A stretch of 64,000 nt of DNA from Cavenderia fasciculata. Taxonomy: Eukaryota > Evosea > Eumycetozoa > Acytosteliales > Cavenderiaceae. The notes under the pieces were generated by a model. The model did not search any database, had not been told where the DNA came from, and worked only from the letters and a program-made list of their open reading frames with translations. The position numbers and the translations under genes are program-made. Below, one piece after another: positions 1 through 11,291 of the stretch (positions within the stretch are counted from its first letter, which is position 1; each line of letters starts with the position of its first letter). The stretch spans positions 3,782,674 through 3,846,673 of the forward strand of contig NW_004457729.1 of NCBI RefSeq assembly GCF_000203815.1, in the 5' to 3' direction.

Positions 1-1809
1 TGTTTCCAATGGGTCTGTCATTTTATTATTATTATTTATGATATATATTGTTATTAGATGTGTTTTGAGTGTATATATGGTTAGATTATATAGAGATATA
101 TATGTATTTACAAAAAAATTGAATTTATATAGATATTTATATTTTGTATATATGGATAAAAACAAGTCTATAAAATTAATTATGACTATGATTTGTTATT
201 TGTTTGTTTGTGTTTGTGTGTTTGTTTGTCAAATCTATTCTTCTTCCCTCTCTGGTGGTTGGTGAAGATGGTAAAAGGAATAGGGTACGAGACAGAACTC
301 TCGTTTGGACTGCGCGCGAATAAATATTGACGAGCGCGAATAATCAACGAGACGAGTGAGACGAGTGATCGAGATTGATAAAGTATAACTTTACTTTTTT
401 GTGAGAACAGTGAACAATGAAGAAATAAAGAGAAGAGATAAATGAAATAAATCTAGATGACGTACGATATGAAAGACGAAAGTGAATGAATGGTTGTTGT
501 GCGCGGATAATAAGATAAATAGAATAAAAAGGGGAAGGAATGAGGAAGATTCTGATGACGAATGTCTTTGGTCTATTTGATTGATTGGTTGGGGGAGGGT
601 GAGGGCGGAGTGCCTCTGCGCTGGCTGTTGGTTGGTAGGTTTAGTTTTTAATTTACAGATTGGTTGGTTGGTCGAAGAGGTGCGTCAGATGTTGATTGGA
701 GAAGGGAGGATCTGGGATTTACAATTTTTTAGTTTCGTTGCAATGCTGGTTGTACAAAGAGAAGATAGATAATGTTTTGTTTGTTTTGTTTGTTCATTAA
801 GAAAGTTGTGTTGTAATAGGTAGGTTTTAAATTAAAGGGGGGGCGAAAACAAGAACAACACGATCATGATGAATGCAAAGAAAGAAGAAGAAAGAGGAAG
901 AAGGAAAAAGGTGTTTGCAGATAAGAAAGCTGTGCTGGCAGAGAGCCTTTCATCTCTCCAACCCGAGAGTCGAGTTGAATGCAATCTAATCAACTAAACT
1001 AAACTCTAAACAACCAACCAAAATTACAAGCACGTAGCTTTGGTTTGCAGAAGAGGGTAGAACAACAATTGAAAGCAGCTGTTGTGGGTGATCACCCCCA
1101 ATTGAAGAGAGAATGATTCTCCAATCGGTAATCCCTAATTATAAAATTTATCCGTTCGCGCAAATCAAACCTTGAGTCAAAACCAAAACAAACTCCTGGC
1201 ATTGCCTTTCGCTCAAAGAGAAGTCCACCAACCATCCTTGTACCCGGGTTTTGGGTCGTCGGTTTTCAAAGAGCAGAGCCCCTACTTGATGATCGGGCAA
1301 CGATTGTCTCGTCTAAGGGCAACCAAACAAGATTATCACGTCATGTTGACTCTTTATCAGATTCAGATCGTTCAACATCATTGTCCTGATTTATCATTTA
1401 TCTATTAAAAGATACACATAAACAAATACGAATTGATGATGATGATGAATGATACAAGTTAGTTTAGTTTCCTCTTAGATGTTATGTTATAATTATAATC
1501 TTTACAACTTACCTTACCTACCACACATGTGTAACCTGGGATTAAAGAGATATTAAATTTATACAAGGTTGAGTAAGTATTTTCATAAACTTGTCAACGA
1601 ATCATTTGTTTATGTGAATAGTAGTAATAGTATTGATGATATAATGATGATGATGAGTAGGATGAAGATACTAAAGAAGATAATATACTTTTGAAAAAAA
1701 TGAAAAGTATAAAATGTAGAGCTATGAGCTTGTGGTAGTCCGGTCATCATCAAAGTCATTCATTCATAAATTTGTGAATCTGTGAGTATCGATATATAGA
1801 TACATAGGA
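1..1809. other. Intergenic, no gene recognised
   Basis: A+T-rich sequence with T/G-rich runs in the first 250 bases and purine-rich stretches (GAGA, GACGAG) at about 290-560. The few open frames (for example near 581-772 and 1172-1408) lack a good start context, splice partners and any recognisable protein pattern. The last 300 bases are the presumed promoter of the monooxygenase gene at 1810. Confidence 0.6.
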
Positions 1810-3735
1810 ATGAAGGAAGAACATGTAAAGGTGTTGGTTGTAGGATCGGGTATTGTCGGCTTGACAACTTCATTATTACTTCATCAACAACAACAACAAG
1901 AAAAAGAAAAAGATAGTGATGATATCGAGTCATCATCAACATCTTCATCATCATTGTCAACATCATCATCGATTACATTTAAAGTAATAGAGAAACATTC
2001 AACATTATGTATGCACCCAAGATCACGTGGATTTAATACTAGGTCAATGGAGATTATTCGATCGTTGGGATTGGAGAGCAAGGTAAAAGAGACGGTTGAC
2101 CAGTCGGTCATACAGAGTACTGGTATCTACTCGGGTCGTACGCTTGTGCAAGCGATTGGAAGAAAGTATAGGTGGTTGAGAAACCCACAGTTACTTGGTG
2201 GATTGGCCGTGTTGGTGTCGATCTTTGGTGCCATCTACTGGGTGCTGCCTGGTGGATGGTTTAGCATATTCATGATTGCATTGGTGTATGTATTGATGCA
2301 AGTGGCTAAAAAGTGGAAACGGTATATCAAAGAGAGTAGTACCTCTTCATTTACTCGTATTACCCAAGATATTATCGAACCTCTATTATACGAGTCTGCA
2401 AAGTCACGTGGCATAGATATAGAATTTAATCAAGAAATGTTAGAGTTGACAAAGATGGATGACAGTGACAGAGATGATAATACAAAGGGTCGGTACAGAG
2501 TATTGGTCAAGGATAGAGTGACGGGTGATGAAAAGGTTATTTGGACTGATTATGTAATTGGATGTGACGGTTCAAAGAGTTTGGTGAGAGAGCAGGTTGG
2601 GATAGGGTTCCACGGAGTCGGAGAGATGACCCAACAACTCAACATTTACTTTCAATCAAAAGCGATGGTTCCGTTGGTGTCGTCGAACCCGCTGTCCATG
2701 TGCTTGGTCGAGAATGACAAGCTGCGTGGGCTATTTGCGTCGGTGAATAGTCGCGATCTTTGGGTGTTGCACGTGTCAATGGGTCGCAACGAGACAGCAA
2801 AGGATTATCCAAAGGAGCGGTGTGTAGAGTTGGTGCGGGCAGCCGTTGGTATCGACACGCTTGTCGTCGACGAGATTAAAGGCGCCATGCCGTGGTGGTC
2901 GACGGTCCGCCTGGCAACAAGATACGGCACACCTGATCGACACGTGTTTTTGGCAGGTGACGCTGCCCATGTCTTTCCTCCATGGGGAGGGTTTGGAGCC
3001 AACGCCGGTATCGCCGACGCACACAACCTTGTCTGGAAGTTGGTGCATGTCATCAATGGATGGAGCGGCGAGGAACTACTAGACACTTATGAGACGGAGC
3101 GACGACCAATTGCACAACGTGCAGCGTCCATCTCTGCCGCCATGAATGACGAGCGTGGATTAATGCGACTCAACACCATCTCAATCATCCCATCCTTCCT
3201 CCAACTCATTCCCTACATGACAGTTGGATACGGATACAATTCAAGTATTATCATTGGAGATGATGACGGGTCATCATTACCTACCCCCAAATCATATGAT
3301 CTATGTGGTCGACCTGGTACTCGTATCCCACACAAATGGATCGATGAAATAGATGAAGAAAAAGTAAAAGAATATGAAGAGGATGGAGAAGAGTTAATTG
3401 AACCAAAATCAACATTGGATTGGGTCGACCCATGCACATACACATTAATAACATTTGGAGAGGATAAAAAGGGGAATAGTTGGGACCAAGTTTTCAAAAA
3501 AGCATTAAAAGAAGAAAATCCTTCCCATTTTAAACGACCAATCAATCATATCAACTACACCAAAGAGACACAATACTTGTTAATTGGTTTAGATTGGAAA
3601 AAAGATTTTGGTTTGGATTATGGCAATGCATTACTTGTCAGACCTGATGGTTTCATTGCATGGAGATCATCTTCAAAAGATCCAATCACCACTGAATTTG
3701 CATCATCCTTGTTATCCATTTTACATTATAAATAA
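1810..3735 (+). CDS. FAD-dependent aromatic-ring monooxygenase with inserted membrane hairpin
   Basis: A single-exon 641-residue flavoprotein of the PheA/TfdB/UbiH (PHBH-fold) hydroxylase group, which use NAD(P)H and O2 to hydroxylate aromatic substrates. The dinucleotide-binding motif GSGIVG lies at residues 12-17, the DG motif (GCDGS) near 252, and the second FAD motif (AGDAAHVFPPWGG) near 382-394, all in the expected order. Two features are odd. A Gln/Glu/Lys then Ser/Asp/Thr stretch (about residues 26-56) splits the first beta-alpha-beta unit, and two hydrophobic segments (about residues 124-165) sit between the glycine motif and the DG motif, where family members normally have a soluble loop. 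The hairpin suggests membrane anchoring. The substrate cannot be told from sequence. The start is the ATG at 1810; the 3' side runs into AATAAATAG. The gene stands alone, 540 bp before the next start. Confidence 0.88.
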   Translation: MKEEHVKVLVVGSGIVGLTTSLLLHQQQQQEKEKDSDDIESSSTSSSSLSTSSSITFKVIEKHSTLCMHPRSRGFNTRSMEIIRSLGLESKVKETVDQSVIQSTGIYSGRTLVQAIGRKYRWLRNPQLLGGLAVLVSIFGAIYWVLPGGWFSIFMIALVYVLMQVAKKWKRYIKESSTSSFTRITQDIIEPLLYESAKSRGIDIEFNQEMLELTKMDDSDRDDNTKGRYRVLVKDRVTGDEKVIWTDYVIGCDGSKSLVREQVGIGFHGVGEMTQQLNIYFQSKAMVPLVSSNPLSMCLVENDKLRGLFASVNSRDLWVLHVSMGRNETAKDYPKERCVELVRAAVGIDTLVVDEIKGAMPWWSTVRLATRYGTPDRHVFLAGDAAHVFPPWGGFGANAGIADAHNLVWKLVHVINGWSGEELLDTYETERRPIAQRAASISAAMNDERGLMRLNTISIIPSFLQLIPYMTVGYGYNSSIIIGDDDGSSLPTPKSYDLCGRPGTRIPHKWIDEIDEEKVKEYEEDGEELIEPKSTLDWVDPCTYTLITFGEDKKGNSWDQVFKKALKEENPSHFKRPINHINYTKETQYLLIGLDWKKDFGLDYGNALLVRPDGFIAWRSSSKDPITTEFASSLLSILHYK

Positions 3736-4273
3736 ATAGAGAGAGAGAGAGTAGTGCAGTGTTATTATTATCTTATCTTTTACTTGACTTTTATAAGATC
3801 ATATGATCGATCTATAGATAGGTTCTAAGGCCTTATCCCTTCCTTTAATTAATTAATATGAGTTGACTCAGTCGACTGAGCTGGGATTTCATACCAGTTT
3901 GATCGGAGTCGCATCGCGGGATAAAAGTATCTCCTTTTCAAAAAAAAAGTTACAAAAAATTAATTTTTTTGGCTTGCGCGCAAAGAAAAGGTATGAGAGT
4001 CGTAGATACTTCATATGAACTTGAAAGATTATATAAATATATATATAAATTATCAAAACACAGTCTATATATATATATAAATATTATAAATATCAATAGA
4101 GAAACAAAGTATATAGTTGGTTGTGTGGAAAAACCAAAGAGTAGAGTAGAGTAATTCATTGTTGTAATAGTAATAGTAGTTAGAGATAGTTAGACAGATA
4201 TTTAATAGTTAAGTTGGAAGAGAAGAAGAAAGTTGTAATATATATATATAATAATAATAGAGATAGAGGAGAG
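3736..4273. other. Intergenic spacer with a 14-bp palindrome
   Basis: No gene. It holds a perfect 14-bp palindrome (CTCAGTCGACTGAG, 3867-3880) inside a short higher-G+C patch (about 3860-3920), then A+T-rich sequence with TATATA runs that leads to the next start codon. Confidence 0.5.
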
Positions 4274-6969
4274 ATGTTTAAAAGAAAATCAATGAGACTA
4301 TCACCTCAAGGGAATTACATATCATTGCCTAGAGGTGGATATGTCGTCAAGTCGGATAGACTGGGGAACATACAGTTTGGAGTGCCACCCGAGACAATCA
4401 AAGATTCGATGGAACTCAAGATTGACGTACCTACCATATACGTGTTTCCAGAGGATCTGTGGGATCGTCGAACAGGTATCAATGCCGCCGAGGCAGAGTT
4501 CCCAGCCTACTTTAACTTTTTCATACTCAAGAGAAAGGTGGCATTTGTGTGCACCAAAGAACAAGAACGTCGTATCAGAGTTGTCTTTCAAGAGACTCTT
4601 TTAGGACCATCAGAATTTAATCAAGGTTTAACTCCACCTATTTCACTAGATAATTCAAATAATACATCAACTTCAACGACAAATAATAGTAATAATAGTA
4701 GTCATAGTGGACATAATAGAACTCATTCAAGAACAGGATCAACAACAACACATAGTGGAGGATCACCATTACGTGGATGTACGGCAGCACATTTATCGAC
4801 CAATGAATTGGTTAGTAAGAATCCATCAGACTTTCTTCAAGAGTTTGCACCTAGCTATCCCATCGAAGAAATACCCAATCTAGAACTAGAATGTAAATAT
4901 TTAAGAACTTTCAACAGTGTAGACGAACTGTTTGACTTTGTATTATTCGATGACAATGGTGTAGCACATCTACCCAAAGGTGTAGAAATCCACTACCTTG
5001 AACAAGAGTCGGCATTCAAGGTGATCCATCGTGCCACCGCCGAAGAACCACTCGAGGAGGATCAAGTCGTCTCATTCCTCCCATCCAAGATCATGTTTCC
5101 AGACATTGTAAATCGAATCTCTACCGATCTATTTGATCCCCCAACATTTGGTATCACAATCATTGGATCAAGTCATGGTTTTGATCCAAAAAAATCAACT
5201 ACCGGTTTTGTTTTATGGGTAAACAAAAGAGGAAGTATGTAAAAAATAGAATAGAATAGAGAATATATATATATAAGATATTAATTATTTCTTTCTTTTT
5301 TAAGTAATGATTGATCCACCATTAAATAGTAGTAATTTTTTATTAAGTCAAGGTGTACCAACTAGAAGAGTGGATCATATTATATTAACGCATTGTCATG
5401 CTGATCATGACTCTGGTACATTCCAAAAGTTGTTGGAAGAGTATCAGATCACTGTTGTAACAACACCAACCATTTTGAACTCATTTTTAAGAAAATACAG
5501 CGCATTGTCCAACCTCAGTGCCGATGTATTGCGTCGACTATTTATCTTTCGTCCAGTCATGATTGGTGAACCCATGACCATTGCTGGTGCAGAGTTTAAT
5601 TTCTTTTATACTATTCATACAATCCCTACTATTTCATTTGAAGTATTTTATGGTGGAAAGAGCGTGTAAGTCAAAACAAAAAAGAAAAGAAAACTATATA
5701 TTTAACTTACTTTATATTCTTTTTTTTTCTAGATATTATTCAGGTGATACATGTTTTGATCCAAGTAGAATTAAAGAAATGCATTCAAAAAATATAATGA
5801 ATACGGCAAGAATGAATTTCTTTTTAAAACCTTGGAATCATACGATTGTGTTGCACGAGGCTGGTGTACCACCCATTCACACGCCAGTCACTGTATTGTC
5901 GGCATTGTCCAACGAGACCAAGAACCGACTGTACTTGGTTCACATATCAGAGCATTCGTTGCCCAAAGAGTCGGGACTCAAGATTGCACGTGAGGGTGTG
6001 GCACACACGCTGCGTTTGGATGTGGCCAAGCAGTCGCACAGCGAAGCAGTCGATATTTTAAAGTTGATGGAGTCGGTTGATATATTCAAGTCGATCCCAT
6101 TGTCGCAGGCCTGCGAGATTCTTCGTACGGCCATGCGAAAGCAGTATGCGGCAGGTACAGTCATCATTGCGCAAGATTCAGAACCTGACGCCTTTTTCGT
6201 GGTGGCGTCGGGTGTTGTCAAGGTGTCGGTTGGCGGTATTGAAAAGAACCTGATTGTAGGCGACTACTTTGGTGAAATGTCGTTGATTATGGGTGGATTG
6301 CGGTCGGCGTGCGTCAAGGCCAACACTGACGTCGAAGTACTCGTCTTTAGCAAAGAAGACTTTTTGTCGATCACACGAAACAGTACCGACTCTATCAACT
6401 TTATCACCAAGTTGTGGGAGATGCGAAATGAAAAGTCGTGGGAGACTATCAACCTCAACAGCGTCTTGATGCGTTGCACCAACTCACAAAAAACCTTTTT
6501 ACAGTCGATTCTGCATAGAGAGCAACTCGAACAGGGACAACACCTCTGGAAACAAGGCGATATCGCCACCTTTGGCTGCTTGGTCGCCGAAGGTGCCCTC
6601 GAAATCCTCGGACACGATTCACTCGAACCTTTTGAAAAGGGTTCTTTTTTAGGAGACACTTCTGCAATGTCTTCCATACCTCCTCTTGAACATAAAACTA
6701 CTGTCATTGCAAAAGAAAATGTAAAATGAAAAAAAAAGAAAAAGAAAAAAGAAAGAAAGAATAATATTAATAATAATAATAATCACTAACACAACACCCT
6801 CCTTTATATCAATTGAATTTAGAGTGTAATATATAAAGTATTAGCAAATGATTTATTTAGATTTTTTGAACATAATCCAGGATTGTATTTGGCATTTTTA
6901 GATACCATGTTTATCGATGCCATCCGAGATGAACAAGTTTATGAATCTATAAATAATTTTACTTATTAA
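4274..6969 (+). CDS. Metallo-beta-lactamase/cyclic-nucleotide-binding protein (GbpA/GbpB phosphodiesterase type)
   Basis: Four exons, 4274-5234, 5305-5665, 5733-6720 and 6823-6969, join in phase to 818 residues. An N-terminal region with an Asn/Ser/Thr-rich insert is followed by a metallo-beta-lactamase domain with the zinc motif HCHADH at residues 350-355 and a downstream YYSGDT aspartate motif. Two cyclic-nucleotide-binding (CNB) domains come next. The first has a recognisable phosphate-binding cassette (GDYFGEMS followed by an Arg). The second is degenerate. This order matches the Dictyostelium GbpA (PDE5) and GbpB (PDE6) cyclic-nucleotide phosphodiesterases, which hydrolyse cGMP or cAMP and are regulated through their CNB domains. 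Other MBL-CNB proteins of unknown activity exist, so catalysis is inferred. I chose the ATG at 4274 (an upstream in-frame TTG is not a likely start). The last exon supplies the end of the second CNB domain and lies outside any long open frame. Confidence 0.85.
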
Positions 6970-7253
6970 ATCAAATTATCCATAATTATTATTTAATTTA
7001 TTATTATTACTCCCGCCCGAAAACAAAACAAACAAAACAAACAAAAGATAAACAAACCAACAAACCAACAAACAAACGAATAACACCAACAGATGACCCA
7101 CCCCCTTACAAAATAAACCAAACCCCCAACGTCCTCTATAAATAATAGATATTTTTTAAATTTCTTTTTTTTTTTACAAGAATTTGCAGACTGAACCTTT
7201 TAAAGTTTATTTATCATTTTTCGTATGTGTCTATAGATAATAATAAATAAGAA
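6970..7253. other. Intergenic spacer
   Basis: Short A+T-rich spacer with A/C-rich repeats (AAACAAAC type) and a poly-T run before the next start codon. No gene seen. Confidence 0.5.
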
Positions 7254-10160
7254 ATGAAAAGAGATAGAGATGAAGATAATGAAGGAGAAGAAGAAGGAGA
7301 AAAAGAGGAAGAGATAAGAGATGATTATACAAAAAAAGAATTGGAGCAATTGTATAAACCACAGGTATTGGAGATATGTTTAAAGTTGGGTTTGAACATG
7401 ACGAATAAGGAGACTAAAAAGTTTATGATTAAAAAGATATTGGCACGTCCTAAACAAATCAAAGAGTATCAAGAGTACAAGGACCACAATCCAATCAACG
7501 ACTATCATCGTGGTGCATTGGAATATGCGTTGCCATGGTTCATCATTCAACGTATTTTGACTGAATCATTCCACATGACCGATGTATGCACTTGTTTGAT
7601 AAAGAGTGATCTTAGAACAAAACAAAAAGAGATATTTGTATATCATCAAGGTGGCAGTGACAGAAACTCTGACAAGAATCTGTTAAAGGTGTTTTATGGA
7701 ACCATGGCATTGTACCCAGACATTCAAAAACACTCACTCAAGCGAGAAGAGATGTGTCCATGCCATCAATTTGGGTATGACTCTGGACACGTACAGCCAT
7801 TTGTACTAGCCAGCGACCCATTCCTCAAACACCACCGCGAAGGGTATAGTTGGAGACGGTCATTGGCACTGCTCTCTAAACGTATATTTACCTTTATCTC
7901 TACGACTCTATTTACCGATATTGTCATTGAACCAAATGGAGACAGTTGGAAACACTTTAAAAACGAACACAATTTGGTTAAAAAGCCTAGATCGGTCACG
8001 TTTGCTCCAACAACTTCAGGCTCCTTCCCAAAAGACAATCATTTTGTCAATGACTTGTTTGAGAATGTCGAAAGAGTCTATATCAAGGGCAACTTTGTCG
8101 TTGAAAAGGTCGATCCTCTTCGTACACTCAATTCATGTGCACCCAAGCTTAACAAGATCGTTTCGTTTTGTCAACCCACCAAAACAGTCTTTAAAACGTT
8201 GCTTACGGTATTTAAAAACCTCACTCACATCAATCTTGCTATGGCTCGTCTCGATGCCTTTGATATCGACAAGATCCCCTCACTGCTACCTCGTGACACT
8301 CCCATTCGCAAGATATTCCTGTCATCTTATTTTAATTGGAATCTGTTGCACGAGGACATTAAAAGCAAGCTCGTTGGTATTTCGGTTTTCCAGAATTCTC
8401 GTAGACGCTACAATAATAATCTTCCAGTCGTCGAATTCAAGTCTGCTGACTTTCCAAGTTTACGACAAATCTATTCGAGTGCACCCAACCTCACACCCAC
8501 CATTCCCGAAACCATCACCAAGGTCACACTGTTTGATTGCACATCGATCGAATACTTTGTAAAGTATTTGAATCTTTCAACCATTCGATTCAACGTTGCC
8601 GATGGTCTAGAAACAATCACCAATCTCAACTTTGCATCAACTTCCTTTACTCGAGTCATTATCTATTCACAAGTTGATATTACTGACAAGGATATTCAAA
8701 AAATGAACAGTAAAGGGTTTACCTATATCGGTTCAACCTTTTCTCCCATTTCAAGAGGTAAAAAGATTCTATTTATTAAATCTTCAAAGTCACCATCAAC
8801 ATCAACATTAAATAATAATGATAATAGAATGGATATTGTTGAAAATAATAATGATAGTAATAATAATAATAATAAGACAATACAACTACCAAATAATATT
8901 ATTTATAAAATAATTGAAATGGTTTGGGAAAAGAGACAATATTGTACATGTGATTATGACGAAGAATTGATTCAAAGATGGTTGAATGAAGGATTTGATG
9001 TATTCCAAGACCAAGACGCAGTGGACCGATACTTTGCACAGAAAAAGACATGTGCCGTCCACTTTGATTACAACAAGCCACATTTACCACTCATCAACAC
9101 GGTGCCAATTTCTAATCGTGCCAAGCTCCAATTGGGACTCATTAGCAAGGGTGTACACCAACACATCAAAAACAACATACCATGCAAAATATTTTTAGAC
9201 AAGTTGCTCGTCGCCAACTTGACGAGTACGACACATCTTGCAGTGCGACCCATTCATGCTATTCGTATATCACAAGATGTCCCACTCGGCCTTGTCTCTT
9301 GTCTCGCCAACGTCACCAAAGCCAAGTTGACACAGAGTTTCAACACATTGAATATATTGCAGCACATGCCTCATTTGCAATCGCTCTCGTTTTCCTTGTA
9401 CTATTATTACGGTGCACACAATACACCACAGTCGCCCAGCGTCACCCAATTGGTGACTCTCAAATCTCTCACCAAACTCGATATCTCCAACCCATACTAT
9501 AATCGTAATACCCATATAACTGGTATTCTCGAAGCCACCAACGAACTCCCATCACTCACCAAGCTCTTTTTGACACAGCGAGATATTGACAAGTACACCA
9601 GTGTGCCTGAAGCGGTCAAACAGCGCCTCACCGCCATCTCGTATGACATACCACACCTCCTCTCTTTGGATATGTTCCCAAAACTCGAGTACTTGCGTAT
9701 TATTCATGCGACCAACTCGGTCAAAGCGCACAACATCAAACTGCCAACCACTGTCACCAAGGTAACCACATCGAATATGATGTTTGATTTCATTGCCAAT
9801 CATCCAAACATCAACACATTGAAACTTAAAACACAATACTATGACACTACTATCCTCAACAAAGCATTGTTGAAGGCATCACGAAACAAAATGTCACATC
9901 TTCAAAATTTATATATTTGTAATAATTATTATTCAAATGCTTTCCAACCAAATATGACACAAAAATATGCTTTCAAAGTCGTTCATTCTATTGGTCAATT
10001 TGAAACTGGTCAAAAACTTTATCTAAAAAGAAAAGATCAAAATGATAATGAAGAGGAAGAAGAAGAGGAAGAGGAAGAAGAAGAAGAGGAAATTGTAGAA
10101 CAACAACAAGATCATGAACATCATCATCATGAACAAGATCATGAACATAAAGAAGAATAA
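7254..10160 (+). CDS. 968-residue protein with two F-box-like/repeat modules, unknown function
   Basis: Single exon with ATG at 7254 and stop at 10160. The N-terminus is acidic and then holds a SAP-like helical segment (about residues 24-65). The body looks like two copies of one module. Each begins with an F-box-like helix (ALPWFIIQRIL near 92 and QLPNNIIYKII near 543) and a Cys-containing stretch, then has a conserved turn of the type LALLSKR / LGLISKG. Each then continues into leucine-patterned repeats with short strands, as in the large dictyostelid F-box/FNIP-like families. The modules are separated by an Asn-rich linker (about 520-540), and the C-terminus is poly-Glu then His/Glu-rich. 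F-box proteins recruit substrates to SCF ubiquitin ligases; here that role is only an inference from the weak helix match. It could instead be a lineage-specific repeat protein. Lone gene between the PDE-like and Ras genes. Confidence 0.7.
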   Translation: MKRDRDEDNEGEEEGEKEEEIRDDYTKKELEQLYKPQVLEICLKLGLNMTNKETKKFMIKKILARPKQIKEYQEYKDHNPINDYHRGALEYALPWFIIQRILTESFHMTDVCTCLIKSDLRTKQKEIFVYHQGGSDRNSDKNLLKVFYGTMALYPDIQKHSLKREEMCPCHQFGYDSGHVQPFVLASDPFLKHHREGYSWRRSLALLSKRIFTFISTTLFTDIVIEPNGDSWKHFKNEHNLVKKPRSVTFAPTTSGSFPKDNHFVNDLFENVERVYIKGNFVVEKVDPLRTLNSCAPKLNKIVSFCQPTKTVFKTLLTVFKNLTHINLAMARLDAFDIDKIPSLLPRDTPIRKIFLSSYFNWNLLHEDIKSKLVGISVFQNSRRRYNNNLPVVEFKSADFPSLRQIYSSAPNLTPTIPETITKVTLFDCTSIEYFVKYLNLSTIRFNVADGLETITNLNFASTSFTRVIIYSQVDITDKDIQKMNSKGFTYIGSTFSPISRGKKILFIKSSKSPSTSTLNNNDNRMDIVENNNDSNNNNNKTIQLPNNIIYKIIEMVWEKRQYCTCDYDEELIQRWLNEGFDVFQDQDAVDRYFAQKKTCAVHFDYNKPHLPLINTVPISNRAKLQLGLISKGVHQHIKNNIPCKIFLDKLLVANLTSTTHLAVRPIHAIRISQDVPLGLVSCLANVTKAKLTQSFNTLNILQHMPHLQSLSFSLYYYYGAHNTPQSPSVTQLVTLKSLTKLDISNPYYNRNTHITGILEATNELPSLTKLFLTQRDIDKYTSVPEAVKQRLTAISYDIPHLLSLDMFPKLEYLRIIHATNSVKAHNIKLPTTVTKVTTSNMMFDFIANHPNINTLKLKTQYYDTTILNKALLKASRNKMSHLQNLYICNNYYSNAFQPNMTQKYAFKVVHSIGQFETGQKLYLKRKDQNDNEEEEEEEEEEEEEEIVEQQQDHEHHHHEQDHEHKEE

Positions 10161-11291
10161 GAGATCTCTAAATAAGATTATGACTATATAAAGAATAATA
10201 AATAAATAAATTAATATTTTTAAAATAGAATAAGTAAAGAAAGAGAGAAAGAGAGAACCCCCACAACCTCAATCCTTCCAAATCAAAGAAAATAAATAAT
10301 GTTTAAAATATGAAGTTATCCTTCCTTAGAAACCAACGGTTCATAATATTAATTAATTTATCACACAATTCCTTTTGGGGAATATATTCACAACAACAAC
10401 AACAAACAAAAAGGGTGTTGGTCCAGCCGTCGACGTCGTAACATAGACAGCAGATAGATAGTGTAGCGAGTGCCCCTTTGTAATATATTTTTAGACATTG
10501 TCCATCGGTAAACAGCTCAATTGTTGAATGGTTTTTGGATGAATGAATTTCATCACACTCTTTTCAAGGGTTTTTTTTTTCTTAACTCATCTTCCTGGCG
10601 CGGGATGTAATAATAATTTTTAAATTTTTGTTTGTGTGTGTTTGTGTTTGTTTGTGTCTCTCTTTGTGTGTGTGTGTGTTTTATCCATCCTTTGTTTGTA
10701 GATAAATTTTCATTGTTCATTTTTTGTTTGTTTTGTTTGTTTATTATTACCCGCCATCAAATAATAATAATTTAATTTATCACTCTCCACTATCTCTCTC
10801 TCTCTCTCTCTCTTTTTGTTTTTTATTGCTGTTGCGTTTTATCCATTTCATTATTCCCCCACACACTATCATCCTCCTACTCTCCTCAATAATATTCCAC
10901 CCCCTTTGCTCCTCGATATCCAATCCAATCCAATCCAATTATTTCTATATTTAAATAATATTAATAATAATTTATATAAATTACATTGCTGTTACAATCT
11001 CTCCTTCCCTCCCTTCCTCACTCACTCTCTTATTCTTATTAATTTAAATCTTAAATTAATCAACTACCATCTACAGTCAGACAATCAATCAATCAATCAT
11101 TCAATAACAGATAGTCTATTACATTTATTATTACTACATACTACTCTTACTATTAATATTTCTATTGTCATCATCAATCTTGAAACATTCCAACCAATCA
11201 CTATCACTTTTTTTTGTTTCAAAATCAAATATTAGTTTTTCGATACATAAACTATTGTATATATATATTTATTTATAAAAGTAATCATATC
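10161..11291. other. Intergenic region upstream of the Ras gene
   Basis: No gene recognised. The region has GT-rich and CT-rich simple repeats (TGTGTG near 10630-10680, CT repeat near 10795-10815, CCAAT-type repeats near 10920), and a strong strand asymmetry (pyrimidine-rich on +). The last 30-40 bases before the Ras ATG are nearly duplicated near 15040-15079. Confidence 0.5.

Noticed and set aside
1172-1408. Open frame of 78 codons upstream of the monooxygenase
   Set aside because: No ATG start (it opens with TTG), no recognisable pattern, and no splice partner.
2776-3086. Minus-strand frames inside the monooxygenase
   Set aside because: Shadows of the G+C-richer coding strand; the plus-strand gene has clear FAD motifs.
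3860-3925. tRNA-like patch with a palindrome
   Set aside because: No T-loop consensus and no cloverleaf could be drawn.
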